DNA of 64,000 bases, taken from Streptomyces sp. A012304 (lineage in GTDB: Bacteria > Actinomycetota > Actinomycetes > Streptomycetales > Streptomycetaceae). The notes under the pieces are model-generated. The model did not search any database, was not told where the DNA came from, and saw nothing but the letters and a program-made list of their open reading frames with translations. Location: NCBI RefSeq assembly GCF_026008495.1, contig NZ_BQUN01000103.1, positions 57,585 to 121,584 on the forward strand. Reading direction: 5' to 3'. Below are positions 15,244-23,878 of this stretch, in pieces. The stretch's first letter is position 1. Each line of letters opens with the position of its first letter. A program made the position numbers and the translations under genes.

Positions 15244-16446
15244 ATGCCGTCCCCCGTCGCCACCGGTCAGCAGCTCGCGCACAGCCAACCGTCGGCCACG
15301 ATCCCCAGCCGTCTGTTCCTCCCGCTCATCGCCCTGTGCACCGCCGTCACGGCCGCCAACATCTACCTCGCGGCGCCGCTGCTCCCCCTCATCGCCCACG
15401 ACTTCGGCTCCGTGCCCTCCGCCGTGGCCTGGATCGCCTCGGTCGCCCAGCTCGGCTACGCGGCCGGACTGCTCTTCTTCGCGCCGCTCGGGGACCGGGT
15501 GAACCGTCGCCGGCTGGTCGCCGCGCTGTCCCTGGTCACCGCTGCGGCCCTGGTCGTCGGCGCCATGGCCGGCGGCACCGGCGCGCTCGCGGCCGCCGTG
15601 CTCGTCGCCTCGGCGGCGACGGTCGTCCCGCAGCTGCTGGTACCGCTGATCGCCGAGCGCGCGCCGGCCGACCGCCGTGCCCGCCATGTCGCCGCCGTCA
15701 TCGCCGGGCTGTTCACCGGTATCGTCGCCGCGCGCGTCCTGGGCGGGCTCGCCGGGCAGGCCTTCGGCTGGCGCGCGGTGTTCGTCGGCGCGGCCGTCCT
15801 CACCGCCGGGCTCGGCCTGCTCACCGCCGCCGCCCTGCCCGTGGAGCCCCGGCGGTCCCGCGAGGGCGGTCTCTTCGCGGGCCTGCGGGCCATGCCGGGG
15901 CTGGTGCGCCGCTCGCCCGACCTGTGGCGGGCGTCCGTACGACAGGCGGGGATGTTCGGTGCCTGGAGCGCCCTGTGGACCTCGCTGGCGCTGCTGCTGA
16001 CGGGCGAGAGGTACGGCCTGTCCACCGCGACCGCCGGGCTGTTCGGCCTGTTCGGGCTCGCCGCCACCGTCGTGGCGCCCCTCGCCGGCGGCCTGGTCGA
16101 CCGGTTCGGCGCCGCGAAGGTGGTCCGCAACGCGTATCTGCTCGCCGCCGTGTCCGTACCGCTGTTCTGGCTGGGCGGACAGGTGATGCCGGCGCTGTTC
16201 GTGGCCGCGCTCACGATCCACGCGGCCCTGGTCGCCTCCCACGTCGCCAACCAGACCCTTGCCCTGACCACCACCTCCGCCCCGGCCACCGCCAACAGCG
16301 CCTACGTCGTCGCGGGCTTCGCCGGCGGCGCCACCGCCTCGGCCCTGGCGGGCCTCGCCTTCACCCACTGGGGCTGGGGCGGGGTAGTCGCGGTGGCGGG
16401 GGTCTGGCTGCTGCTGGGGTGGGGGACGACGGCGGTACGACGGTGA
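15244..16446 (+). CDS. MFS exporter (SCO4007-like)
   Basis: GGAG lies 8 nt before ATG 15244. The 400-residue product has about twelve hydrophobic helices. The MFS motif A between helices 2 and 3 appears as GDRVNRRRLV, with a second copy (GLVDRFGAAKVVRN) in the C-terminal half. It resembles drug-proton antiporters of the YnfM/AraJ type. Divergence from the TetR gene and the operators over its promoter imply induced efflux of a toxic compound, probably a cationic aromatic by analogy with SCO4007. Confidence 0.85.
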   Translation: MPSPVATGQQLAHSQPSATIPSRLFLPLIALCTAVTAANIYLAAPLLPLIAHDFGSVPSAVAWIASVAQLGYAAGLLFFAPLGDRVNRRRLVAALSLVTAAALVVGAMAGGTGALAAAVLVASAATVVPQLLVPLIAERAPADRRARHVAAVIAGLFTGIVAARVLGGLAGQAFGWRAVFVGAAVLTAGLGLLTAAALPVEPRRSREGGLFAGLRAMPGLVRRSPDLWRASVRQAGMFGAWSALWTSLALLLTGERYGLSTATAGLFGLFGLAATVVAPLAGGLVDRFGAAKVVRNAYLLAAVSVPLFWLGGQVMPALFVAALTIHAALVASHVANQTLALTTTSAPATANSAYVVAGFAGGATASALAGLAFTHWGWGGVVAVAGVWLLLGWGTTAVRR

Positions 16447-16465
16447 TCTCCGCGGGGCAGCGGTG

Positions 16466-16570
16466 GCGGTACGGCGCCTGATGCCACGGGGACAACGGCA
16501 GCGGTACGGCGCCTGATGCCACGGGGACAACGGCAGCGGTACGGCGCCTGATGCGGCGGGGCGACGGCGG
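16466..16570. repeat. Three tandem copies of a 35-bp repeat
   Basis: A 35-bp unit starting GCGGTACGGCGCCTGATG is present at 16466-16500 and 16501-16535 (identical) and, diverged at its end, at 16536-16570. It lies in the 309-bp gap (16447-16755) between convergent genes, where the only other content is the GTACTCC array. Confidence 0.85.
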
Positions 16571-16694
16571 CGTCACCGCTGCACGGCGGCGGCGGTTGCG
16601 GCCGTCCCCCGCAGTGACAACGACGCCGGCGCCGACGGCCAGGGCTCCCGCGAAACTCCGCGGACCCTGCCCGGCCGACGCCGGCTTCAGCCTC

Positions 16695-16755
16695 GTATTC
16701 CGTGTACTCCGTGTACTCCGTACTCCGTACTCCGTACTCCGTTACTCCGTGTCCG
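16695..16755. repeat. GTACTCC short tandem array
   Basis: Seven to eight units of (G)TGTACTCC / GTACTCC stand in series just downstream of the acyl-CoA synthetase stop codon. It is a simple-sequence array likely to change length by slippage. Confidence 0.75.
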
Positions 16756-18411
<1,656 letters not shown>

Positions 18412-18473
18412 GGCGTCCTCCCAGGTGCGGCGACATTGCCTACGCGGTGGTAACGGTTGCGCTGATTCTGCGC

Positions 18474-18491
18474 ACATACCGCGTGGTATGT
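18474..18491. promoter_or_regulatory. Palindrome upstream of acyl-CoA ligase
   Basis: ACATACC-GCGT-GGTATGT is a perfect 7+4+7 inverted repeat 63 bp upstream of the ligase start, in the gap separating it from the sigma-factor gene. The shape is typical of TetR/FadR-type operators controlling fatty-acid genes; the cognate regulator is not adjacent. Confidence 0.6.
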
Positions 18492-18554
18492 CACTAGGGA
18501 GCGATGATCGATCAGGTCACGTTAAAGCGCACCCCAAATCCCCAGGTAGGCACG

Positions 18555-19103
18555 CTATCGAACAACGTCCAGCTCAGGGTCGTCCCGGAGCTTTCCGAGG
18601 GCTCGCGACACCGCCGACTTCACCGTGCCCACGGAGACGCCGAGGATCTGCGCCGTCTGGGCCTCGCTGAGGTCCTCGTAGTACCTGAGGACCACCATGG
18701 CCCGCTGCCGGGCGGGCAGTTTCATGATCGCCCGCCACATCGCGTCGTGCAGCGCCTGCCGCTCGGCCGGGTCGGCCTCGCCGGGCTGAGGCTCCGGCTC
18801 GGGCAGCTCGTCGCACGCGAACTCGTCGACCTTGCGCTTGCGCCACTGCGAGGTGCGGGTGTTCAGCAGCGCCCGGCGGACGTACCCGTCGACCGCCCGG
18901 TGGTCCTCGATCCGCTCCCATGCGACGTACGTCTTGGTGAGCGCCGTCTGCAGCAGGTCCTCCGCGTCGCTCGCGTTCGCGGTCAGCGACCGGGCGGTGC
19001 GCAGCAGCACCGGCTGACGGGCCCTGACGTACGACGAGAAGGACGGGTACGGAGCGGGCCGCGTCATGCCGTTCGAAGCGCTGGTGCAGACGGGTGTGGT
19101 CAT
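18555..19103 (-). CDS. SigE-family RNA polymerase sigma factor
   Basis: The 182-residue ECF-type protein has region 2 at about residues 20-90 (SDAEDLLQTALTKTYVAW) and region 4 at 125-180 (LPARQRAMVVLRYYEDLSEA with the helix-turn-helix AQILGVSVGTVKSAVSRAL). This is the SigE-70 subfamily found in multiple copies in Streptomyces. No anti-sigma gene is adjacent. TAGCGT lies 6 nt before ATG 19103, suggesting a leaderless transcript. Confidence 0.9.
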   Translation of the reverse strand: MTTPVCTSASNGMTRPAPYPSFSSYVRARQPVLLRTARSLTANASDAEDLLQTALTKTYVAWERIEDHRAVDGYVRRALLNTRTSQWRKRKVDEFACDELPEPEPQPGEADPAERQALHDAMWRAIMKLPARQRAMVVLRYYEDLSEAQTAQILGVSVGTVKSAVSRALGKLRDDPELDVVR

Positions 19104-19264
19104 GGCTCCACGCTAGGAGCGGACCCCGCGCGGCGGATCGGCCGCAGGTGCCGAAGCAGAGTCCGTCTCAGGTTGTAGGGGTGGTACTGCCTCCACCTCC
19201 TGAAGGTGGACGAGGGGGCGGCCCGTACTGCGGGATGACCCTTGGGGGGTGCGGCAGGGGCAGC

Positions 19265-19345
19265 AGGCCGGGTTCGGGGGCTCAGGGTTCGGGGCTCAGG
19301 GTTCGGGGCTCACGGCTCAGGGCTCAGGACTCAGGCTTGGGCCTC
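19265..19345. repeat. GGGTTCGGGGCTCA tandem repeats
   Basis: Three units of about 14-15 bp (GGGTTCGGGGCTCA) decay into CTCAGG and CTTGGGCCT units. They fill most of the 289-bp gap 19104-19392, in which I see no gene. Confidence 0.7.
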
Positions 19346-19392
19346 TGGGCTTGGGCCTCGTCGCCGTACTGTGCCGTGCTGCCGTACACGGC

Positions 19393-20559
19393 TCACCCGT
19401 CGGCGGCCAGGACGAGCCCCGAGGTCGGCACCCCCGTCCCCGCCGTCACCAGCGCGTGGGCCGGGTCCGGTGCCTGGTTCACGGACGTGCCACGCAGTTG
19501 CCGTACCGCCTCCGCTATGCCGTTCATGCCGTGGAGGTAGGCCTCGCCGAGCTGGCCGCCGTGGGTGTTGAGCGGCAGGCGGTCCTCGGCGACGAAGTCC
19601 GTGGCCTCGCCCCGGGCGCAGAAGCCGAACTCCTCCAGCTGCATCAGCACGAACGGGGTGAAGTGGTCGTACAGGATCGCCACGTCGATGTCGGAGGGCG
19701 TGAGCCCGCAGGCCCGCCACAGGCCGCGGGCGACCACGGCCGTCTCCGGCAGGCCCGTCAGATCGTCACGGTAGAAGCTGGTCATCTGCTCCTGCCCCCG
19801 GCCCGCGCCCTGGGCGGCCGCGACGACGACGGCCGGCGGATGCGGCAGGTCCCGGGCCCGCTCCACCGAGGTGACCACCAGCGCCTGGCCGCCGTCCGTC
19901 TCCTGACAGCAGTCCAGCAGCCTGAGCGGCTCGGCGATCCAGCGGGAGGCCGCGTGATCGGCGAGGGTGATGGGTCTGCCGTGGAAGTACGCCGCCGGAT
20001 TGGTCGCCGCGTGTCTGCGCGCGGTGACCACCACGGGCCCGAACGCCTCCGGGGTCAGCCCGTACGCGTGCAGATAGCGCTGTGCCGCCATCGCCACCCA
20101 GGAGGCCGGGGTGAGCAGCCCGAACGGCAGCGTCCAGCCGAGCGCCGTCCCCTCCGCCGAGGGCTCCCGCCGACGGACGCCGGAGCCGAAGCGGCGGCCC
20201 GACCGCTCGTTGAAGGCCCGGTAGCAGACGACGACCTCGGCCACGCCCGTCGCGATGGCGAGCGCCGCCTGCTGGACGGTCGCGCAGGCCGCCCCGCCGC
20301 CGTAGTGGACACGGGAGAAGAAGGACAGCTCGCCCATGCCGCACGCCCGGGCCACCGTGATCTCCGGACTGGTGTCCATCGTGAACGTCACCAGCCCGTC
20401 CACGTCGCGCGGCCCGAGACCCGCGTCGTCCAGCGCGGCGCGCACCGCCTCCACCGCGAGCCGCAGCTCACTGCGCCCCGAGTCCTTGGAGAACTCCGTC
20501 GCACCGATCCCGGTGATCGCCGCCCGGCCGCCGAGGGCGTCCCGCTGCCGGACACTCAT
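19393..20559 (-). CDS. Lipid-transfer protein / thiolase-like aldolase (Ltp2-like)
   Basis: The 388-residue thiolase-fold protein begins with RAAITGIGATEFSKDSG. It carries VVCYRAFNERSGRR and the C-terminal NTHGGQLGEAYLHGMNGIAEAV, signatures of the SCP-x/lipid-transfer branch that lacks the usual thiolase nucleophile. GGAGG sits 6 nt before ATG 20559, and the start overlaps the MaoC stop (ATGA). Gene order with a MaoC protein and a MaoC/DUF35 fusion is that of ChsH2-ChsH1-Ltp2, the hydratase and retro-aldolase that remove the steroid side chain in actinobacteria. The substrate here could be another branched acyl-CoA. Confidence 0.85.
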   Translation of the reverse strand: MSVRQRDALGGRAAITGIGATEFSKDSGRSELRLAVEAVRAALDDAGLGPRDVDGLVTFTMDTSPEITVARACGMGELSFFSRVHYGGGAACATVQQAALAIATGVAEVVVCYRAFNERSGRRFGSGVRRREPSAEGTALGWTLPFGLLTPASWVAMAAQRYLHAYGLTPEAFGPVVVTARRHAATNPAAYFHGRPITLADHAASRWIAEPLRLLDCCQETDGGQALVVTSVERARDLPHPPAVVVAAAQGAGRGQEQMTSFYRDDLTGLPETAVVARGLWRACGLTPSDIDVAILYDHFTPFVLMQLEEFGFCARGEATDFVAEDRLPLNTHGGQLGEAYLHGMNGIAEAVRQLRGTSVNQAPDPAHALVTAGTGVPTSGLVLAADG

Positions 20560-20975
20560 CCGGCACCTCCGTCCCCGGGTCCGCCCCGCGTCCCCGCCGG
20601 GACGGTGACCGTGACCGTGCCGGTGACGTGCCGTCCGATGCCGTTCTCCCCGGTGACCCTCACCACGGCCGTGTCGCCGTCGACCTCCTCGACGGTCCCC
20701 GTCAGCACCAGGGTGTCCCCCGGGTAGGTGGGGACGCCGAGGCGGATGGCGACCCTGCGGAGCACCGCCGTCGGTCCGAAGTGGTCGGTGATGAGGCGGC
20801 CGACCAGGCCGTTGGTGGTGAGGATGTTCATGAAGACGTCGGGGGAGCCCTTCGCGCGGGCCGCCTCCGGATCGTGGTGCACGTCCTGGTAGTCGCGCGA
20901 GGCGAGGGCGCCGGCGACGATCAGCGTGCGGGTGACCGGAACCTCCAACGACCGCAGCCGCTCCCCGGCCCTCAT
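20556..20975 (-). CDS. MaoC-family (R)-hydratase-like protein (ChsH1-like)
   Basis: The 139-residue hotdog-fold protein has ASRDYQDVHHDPEAA, the MaoC hydratase motif with Asp and His, and FMNILTTNGLVGR. On its own it is half the size of a double-hotdog hydratase, so it probably pairs with the MaoC-like half of the protein at 21115-22044, as ChsH1 pairs with ChsH2. Its stop overlaps the Ltp2-like start. Confidence 0.85.
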   Translation of the reverse strand: MRAGERLRSLEVPVTRTLIVAGALASRDYQDVHHDPEAARAKGSPDVFMNILTTNGLVGRLITDHFGPTAVLRRVAIRLGVPTYPGDTLVLTGTVEEVDGDTAVVRVTGENGIGRHVTGTVTVTVPAGTRGGPGDGGAG

Positions 20976-20996
20976 ACGCCACCCCCTCGACCCACC

Positions 20997-21124
20997 ATGC
21001 CGCCAGGCCGTCGGAACACGAAGCCGCCGGCCTTTCCGAGCTCGATGCCGCCAGCCCTACCGAACACGATGCCGCCGGCCCTCCGGAACACGATGACCCC
21101 GCCCCTTCGCGCCCTCATGCCGCC
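20997..21124. repeat. 24-bp tandem repeat between MaoC genes
   Basis: Units beginning ATGCCGCC (or AAGCCGCC/ATGACCCC) start at 20997, 21021, 21045, 21069, 21093 and 21117, a strict 24-bp period. The last unit enters the 3' end of the MaoC/DUF35 gene. The array separates two genes that would otherwise be tightly coupled. Confidence 0.8.
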
Positions 21125-22044
21125 ACCGCCTCGAAGACGGGCAGCACCAGCTCCTCGTCGTACCGCCGGAAGCCGAGCCTGACCGGCATCCCGATGCGGA
21201 CCTTGTCGTACGGCACCCCGACCACGTTGCTCACGATGCGCACGCCCTCCGCCAGCTCGATCAGGCCGACCGCGTACGGCGGGTCGAAGGCCGGGAAGGG
21301 CGGGTGGTGCATCACGACGTACGAGTAGACCGTGCCCTCTCCGCTCGCCTCGACCGTGTCCCACCGAAGCGCGCCGCAGGAGGGGCAGCCGGGCAGCCAG
21401 GGGAAGCGGAGCGTGGCGCAGGAGGCGCAGCGCTGGATGAGGAGGCGGTGGTCGCGGACGCCATCCCAGAAACCGGCGTTGTCCCGGTTGACCACCGGTC
21501 GGGGGCGGCGTTCCTTCGGCTTCCGGTGCGCGGGAACGTACTTGAGGATCCGGAAGCGGTGTGTGCCGACCAGTTCCCGGCCCACGCGCACGTCGGTACG
21601 GGTGGTGACGAAGTAGCCGGTCCCGAGCTTGGTCGTCTTGCGCCCGGAGACCGACTCGATCACCGCGTCGAAGGTGATCTCCTCTCCCGGGCGCAGCGGG
21701 CGTAGGTACTCCTGCTCGCAGTCGGTGGCGACGACCGCGGTGCAGCCCGCGTCGTCGAGCAGGGCGAGCAGCTCCTCGTAGGCCGGAGCGCGACCCGCGT
21801 GACCGCTGAGCCCGCCCATGGTCCAGACCTGGAGCATGGTGGGCGGGGCGATGGCGTCGGGCCCGGAGTAGGCCGGGTGGCTGTCGCCCATGGCCTCGCA
21901 CCAGTGCCGGATCATGGGGGCGTTCACCGGGTCCCGGCCGGCCCGGGCGACCGCGGACGGCCGGCCCTCATAGGCCTTCAGCCTCGCCTCCAGCGCTGCC
22001 GCCGTACCCGTACCTGCCTCCCGCTCCTCTTCCACGTCACTCAT
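21115..22044 (-). CDS. MaoC-like dehydratase fused to DUF35 zinc-ribbon/OB-fold domain (ChsH2-like)
   Basis: In this 309-residue protein, residues 15-165 form a MaoC-like hotdog (IRHWCEAMGDSHPAYSG). Residues 190-305 form a DUF35 domain with zinc ribbon CASC-x10-CPSC and an OB fold. DUF35 domains bind the lipid-transfer thiolase-like aldolase and supply part of its acyl-CoA site. It is the first gene of the three-gene acyl-CoA operon; a palindrome at 22098-22114 precedes it. Confidence 0.88.
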   Translation of the reverse strand: MSDVEEEREAGTGTAAALEARLKAYEGRPSAVARAGRDPVNAPMIRHWCEAMGDSHPAYSGPDAIAPPTMLQVWTMGGLSGHAGRAPAYEELLALLDDAGCTAVVATDCEQEYLRPLRPGEEITFDAVIESVSGRKTTKLGTGYFVTTRTDVRVGRELVGTHRFRILKYVPAHRKPKERRPRPVVNRDNAGFWDGVRDHRLLIQRCASCATLRFPWLPGCPSCGALRWDTVEASGEGTVYSYVVMHHPPFPAFDPPYAVGLIELAEGVRIVSNVVGVPYDKVRIGMPVRLGFRRYDEELVLPVFEAVAA

Positions 22045-22097
22045 CCCTCACCACCGCCCCCTCCTCGACCCGGGTCACGTCGCGCTGACGGAAGATT

Positions 22098-22114
22098 TCT
22101 GACTGTCCGTCAGA
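22098..22114. promoter_or_regulatory. TCTGAC/GTCAGA operator of the acyl-CoA operon
   Basis: TCTGAC-TGTCC-GTCAGA is a perfect 6+5+6 inverted repeat 54 bp upstream of the operon start. It is nested with a wider CTGACGGA/TCCGTCAG repeat (22085-22113). This form resembles TetR-type operators of actinobacterial lipid genes. Confidence 0.6.
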
Positions 22115-22228
22115 TACGGGGGACTGTCAAGGTCGGCGGACCCGACAGACCCGGCAGGGCCCGCGTGCCCTTCAGGTCACGCAGCCCCCAGGCCCCAGGC
22201 CCCAGGCCCCGTACGCCCCGGCGAGAAA

Positions 22229-22266
22229 CGTCTGCGCGGCGGCACCGAAGTTCCGCCGCGCAGACG
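22229..22266 (-). terminator. Strong terminator downstream of the NepA-like gene
   Basis: A perfect 14-bp stem (22229-22242 with 22253-22266; arms CGTCTGCGCGGCGG and its complement) has a 10-nt loop. It lies about 100 bp past the stop of the small minus-strand gene. The rest of the 323-bp gap 22045-22367 holds the acyl-CoA operator, a CCCAGGC microrepeat at about 22187-22210 and a GATGCCG/CGGCATC repeat. Confidence 0.75.
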
Positions 22267-22367
22267 CGTTGCCACCCCACAGAACACACCCGGCACAGAA
22301 GACAGAAGGCGGGGGCGATGCCGACTTCGAAGCCGGTCCCGTGCCGGCATCCGCCCCGCCCCTCAGC

Positions 22368-22502
22368 TCACCACCACAGCGGGGCGAAGGCGACCGCCGC
22401 GCCGTTGTTGCCCTGATTGACGGCCCCGGACTCGGCGCCGTTGAGCTGCGCGGTGTTGCTCTGGTTCGCGGCGCCGGAGCCGAAGGCGTTCTGCTGCGTC
22501 AT
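22368..22502 (-). CDS. nepA: Small Asn/Gln-repeat peptide, NepA-like
   Basis: The 44-residue product contains NQSNTAQLNG and NQGNNGAAV, repeats of N-Q-x-N reminiscent of curlin and other amyloid-forming surface peptides, and ends with an aromatic tail, APLWW. Its place beside the acyl-CoA operon and tRNA-Ser matches what I recall of nepA (SCO4002), a hydrophobic spore cell-wall protein involved in dormancy. With the chosen ATG (AAGGGG only 3 nt upstream) there is no signal peptide. The open frame extends to 22580 but still shows none, so the export route is unclear. Confidence 0.5.
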   Translation of the reverse strand: MTQQNAFGSGAANQSNTAQLNGAESGAVNQGNNGAAVAFAPLWW

Positions 22503-22682
22503 GGACCCCTTGCACCACTTTTCTTGCCCGCTACCCCATAACCCCCGGCAAGCCGGACACCCTGTCTCCAGCCCCGCCAAGGGGCGAAGCGTTCCGTCAC
22601 ATTTCCAGCCAATCGCTCCACGTCGGCGCGTCGGCCGCGACCCCCTCTTCCCTTACTCGAACGTGAGTACGAAAATGGGTTC

Positions 22683-23579
22683 ATGGCCATCACCGACCGG
22701 TACCCCCGGCAGGCCACCACGCCGGCCCTCGCCCACGCCCTGTCGGCCGCCGAACGCGGCCTGGCCGTCCTCCCCCTGTCCCGGACGAAACTTCCGGCCC
22801 TGCGCTCCCCCCACCGCGACGACCCCGACCCCGCCGGCCCGCCCTGCCGAGGCGCGTGCGGCCGCCCCGGCCACGGCGTGTACGACGCCTCCTCCGACCC
22901 CGCCCGCGTCCGCGCACTGTTCGCCGCCGCGCCCTGGGCCACCGGCTACGGCATCGCCTGCGGGCTGCCGCCGCACCACCTGATCGGCGTCGACCTCGAC
23001 ACCAAGTCCGGCACGGACGCCTCGACGGCCCTGCGGGAACTGGCCCTGCGCCATCTGTTCACGATCCCGCCCACGGTCGTCGTCCTCACCCCGTCCGGCG
23101 GCCGTCACCTCTGGTTCACCGGCCCGCCGGACGTCGTCGTCCCCAACTCCGCCGGCCGGCTCGCCCCCGGCATCGACATCCGCGGCGCCGGCGGCTATCT
23201 GGTCGGCCCCGGTTCCCGCACCGACCACGGCGTCTACACCACCGCACCTGGCACCGGGCACCTCATCCCGGCCCCCTGCCCACGCGCCCTCCTGCGCCTG
23301 CTGCTCCCGCCGCCCCGCAGAAGCTCCACCCCCCGCGCGACGGCGGCGGGTGCACACGGCCGGGGCCTGGTCCGGTTCGTCCTCGCCGCCCACGAGGGCC
23401 AGCGCAACACCCGCCTGTACTGGGCGGCCTGCCGGGCCTACGAGAACGGCATCGGCCCCGCCCTGGCCGACGCCCTCACCGACGCCGCCGTCCGCACCGG
23501 CCTGACCGCCCACGAGGCCCGCGCCACGATCGCCTCGGCCTCACGCATGACACAGGGCCGGGGCACCCTACTCACGTGA
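22683..23579 (+). CDS. Bifunctional DNA primase/polymerase domain protein
   Basis: The 298-residue product starts with a Prim-Pol N-terminal domain: GLAVLPLSRTKLP, the catalytic IGVDLDTKSG (DxD) and TPSGGRHLWF, then GIDIRGAGGYLVGPGS. These are hallmark motifs of the primase-polymerase family common in actinophages and integrative elements. A short helical C-terminus replaces any helicase domain. Free-standing chromosomal copies are conserved in Streptomyces, with no proven role. No ribosome site is visible before ATG 22683. Confidence 0.85.
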   Translation: MAITDRYPRQATTPALAHALSAAERGLAVLPLSRTKLPALRSPHRDDPDPAGPPCRGACGRPGHGVYDASSDPARVRALFAAAPWATGYGIACGLPPHHLIGVDLDTKSGTDASTALRELALRHLFTIPPTVVVLTPSGGRHLWFTGPPDVVVPNSAGRLAPGIDIRGAGGYLVGPGSRTDHGVYTTAPGTGHLIPAPCPRALLRLLLPPPRRSSTPRATAAGAHGRGLVRFVLAAHEGQRNTRLYWAACRAYENGIGPALADALTDAAVRTGLTAHEARATIASASRMTQGRGTLLT

Positions 23580-23701
23580 GCAGACTGGCCCCCGCCCGGC
23601 CCACACCCGGCCCACTCGCCCGGAGGCACCTTCCACCACCGACCGGCGCGCACGAGAACGGCCCCCGACCGTACTGCCTGGTCGGAGGCCGTTCCTCTAC
23701 G

Positions 23702-23786
23702 CGGTGGGTGTGGGATTTGAACCCACGGTGGCTCGCGCCACGACGGTTTTCAAGACCGTTCCCTTAGGCCGCTCGGGCAACCCACC
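23702..23786 (-). tRNA. tRNA-Ser (anticodon TGA)
   Basis: The 85-nt class II tRNA on the minus strand has acceptor arms GGTGGGT and ACCCACC and the anticodon loop CTTGAAA (anticodon TGA, reading UCA). A long variable arm (TGGCGCGAGCCA) and T arm GTGGG-TTCAAAT-CCCAC follow. Confidence 0.95.
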
Positions 23787-23878
23787 CCGCGCCGCACGAT
23801 CACATCACGCGCGGTGCGGGGACAAGAGTAACGGGTGGGCACGCGCGCGTGTGGGTCGCTTGTGCTGAGGGGGCGCGG

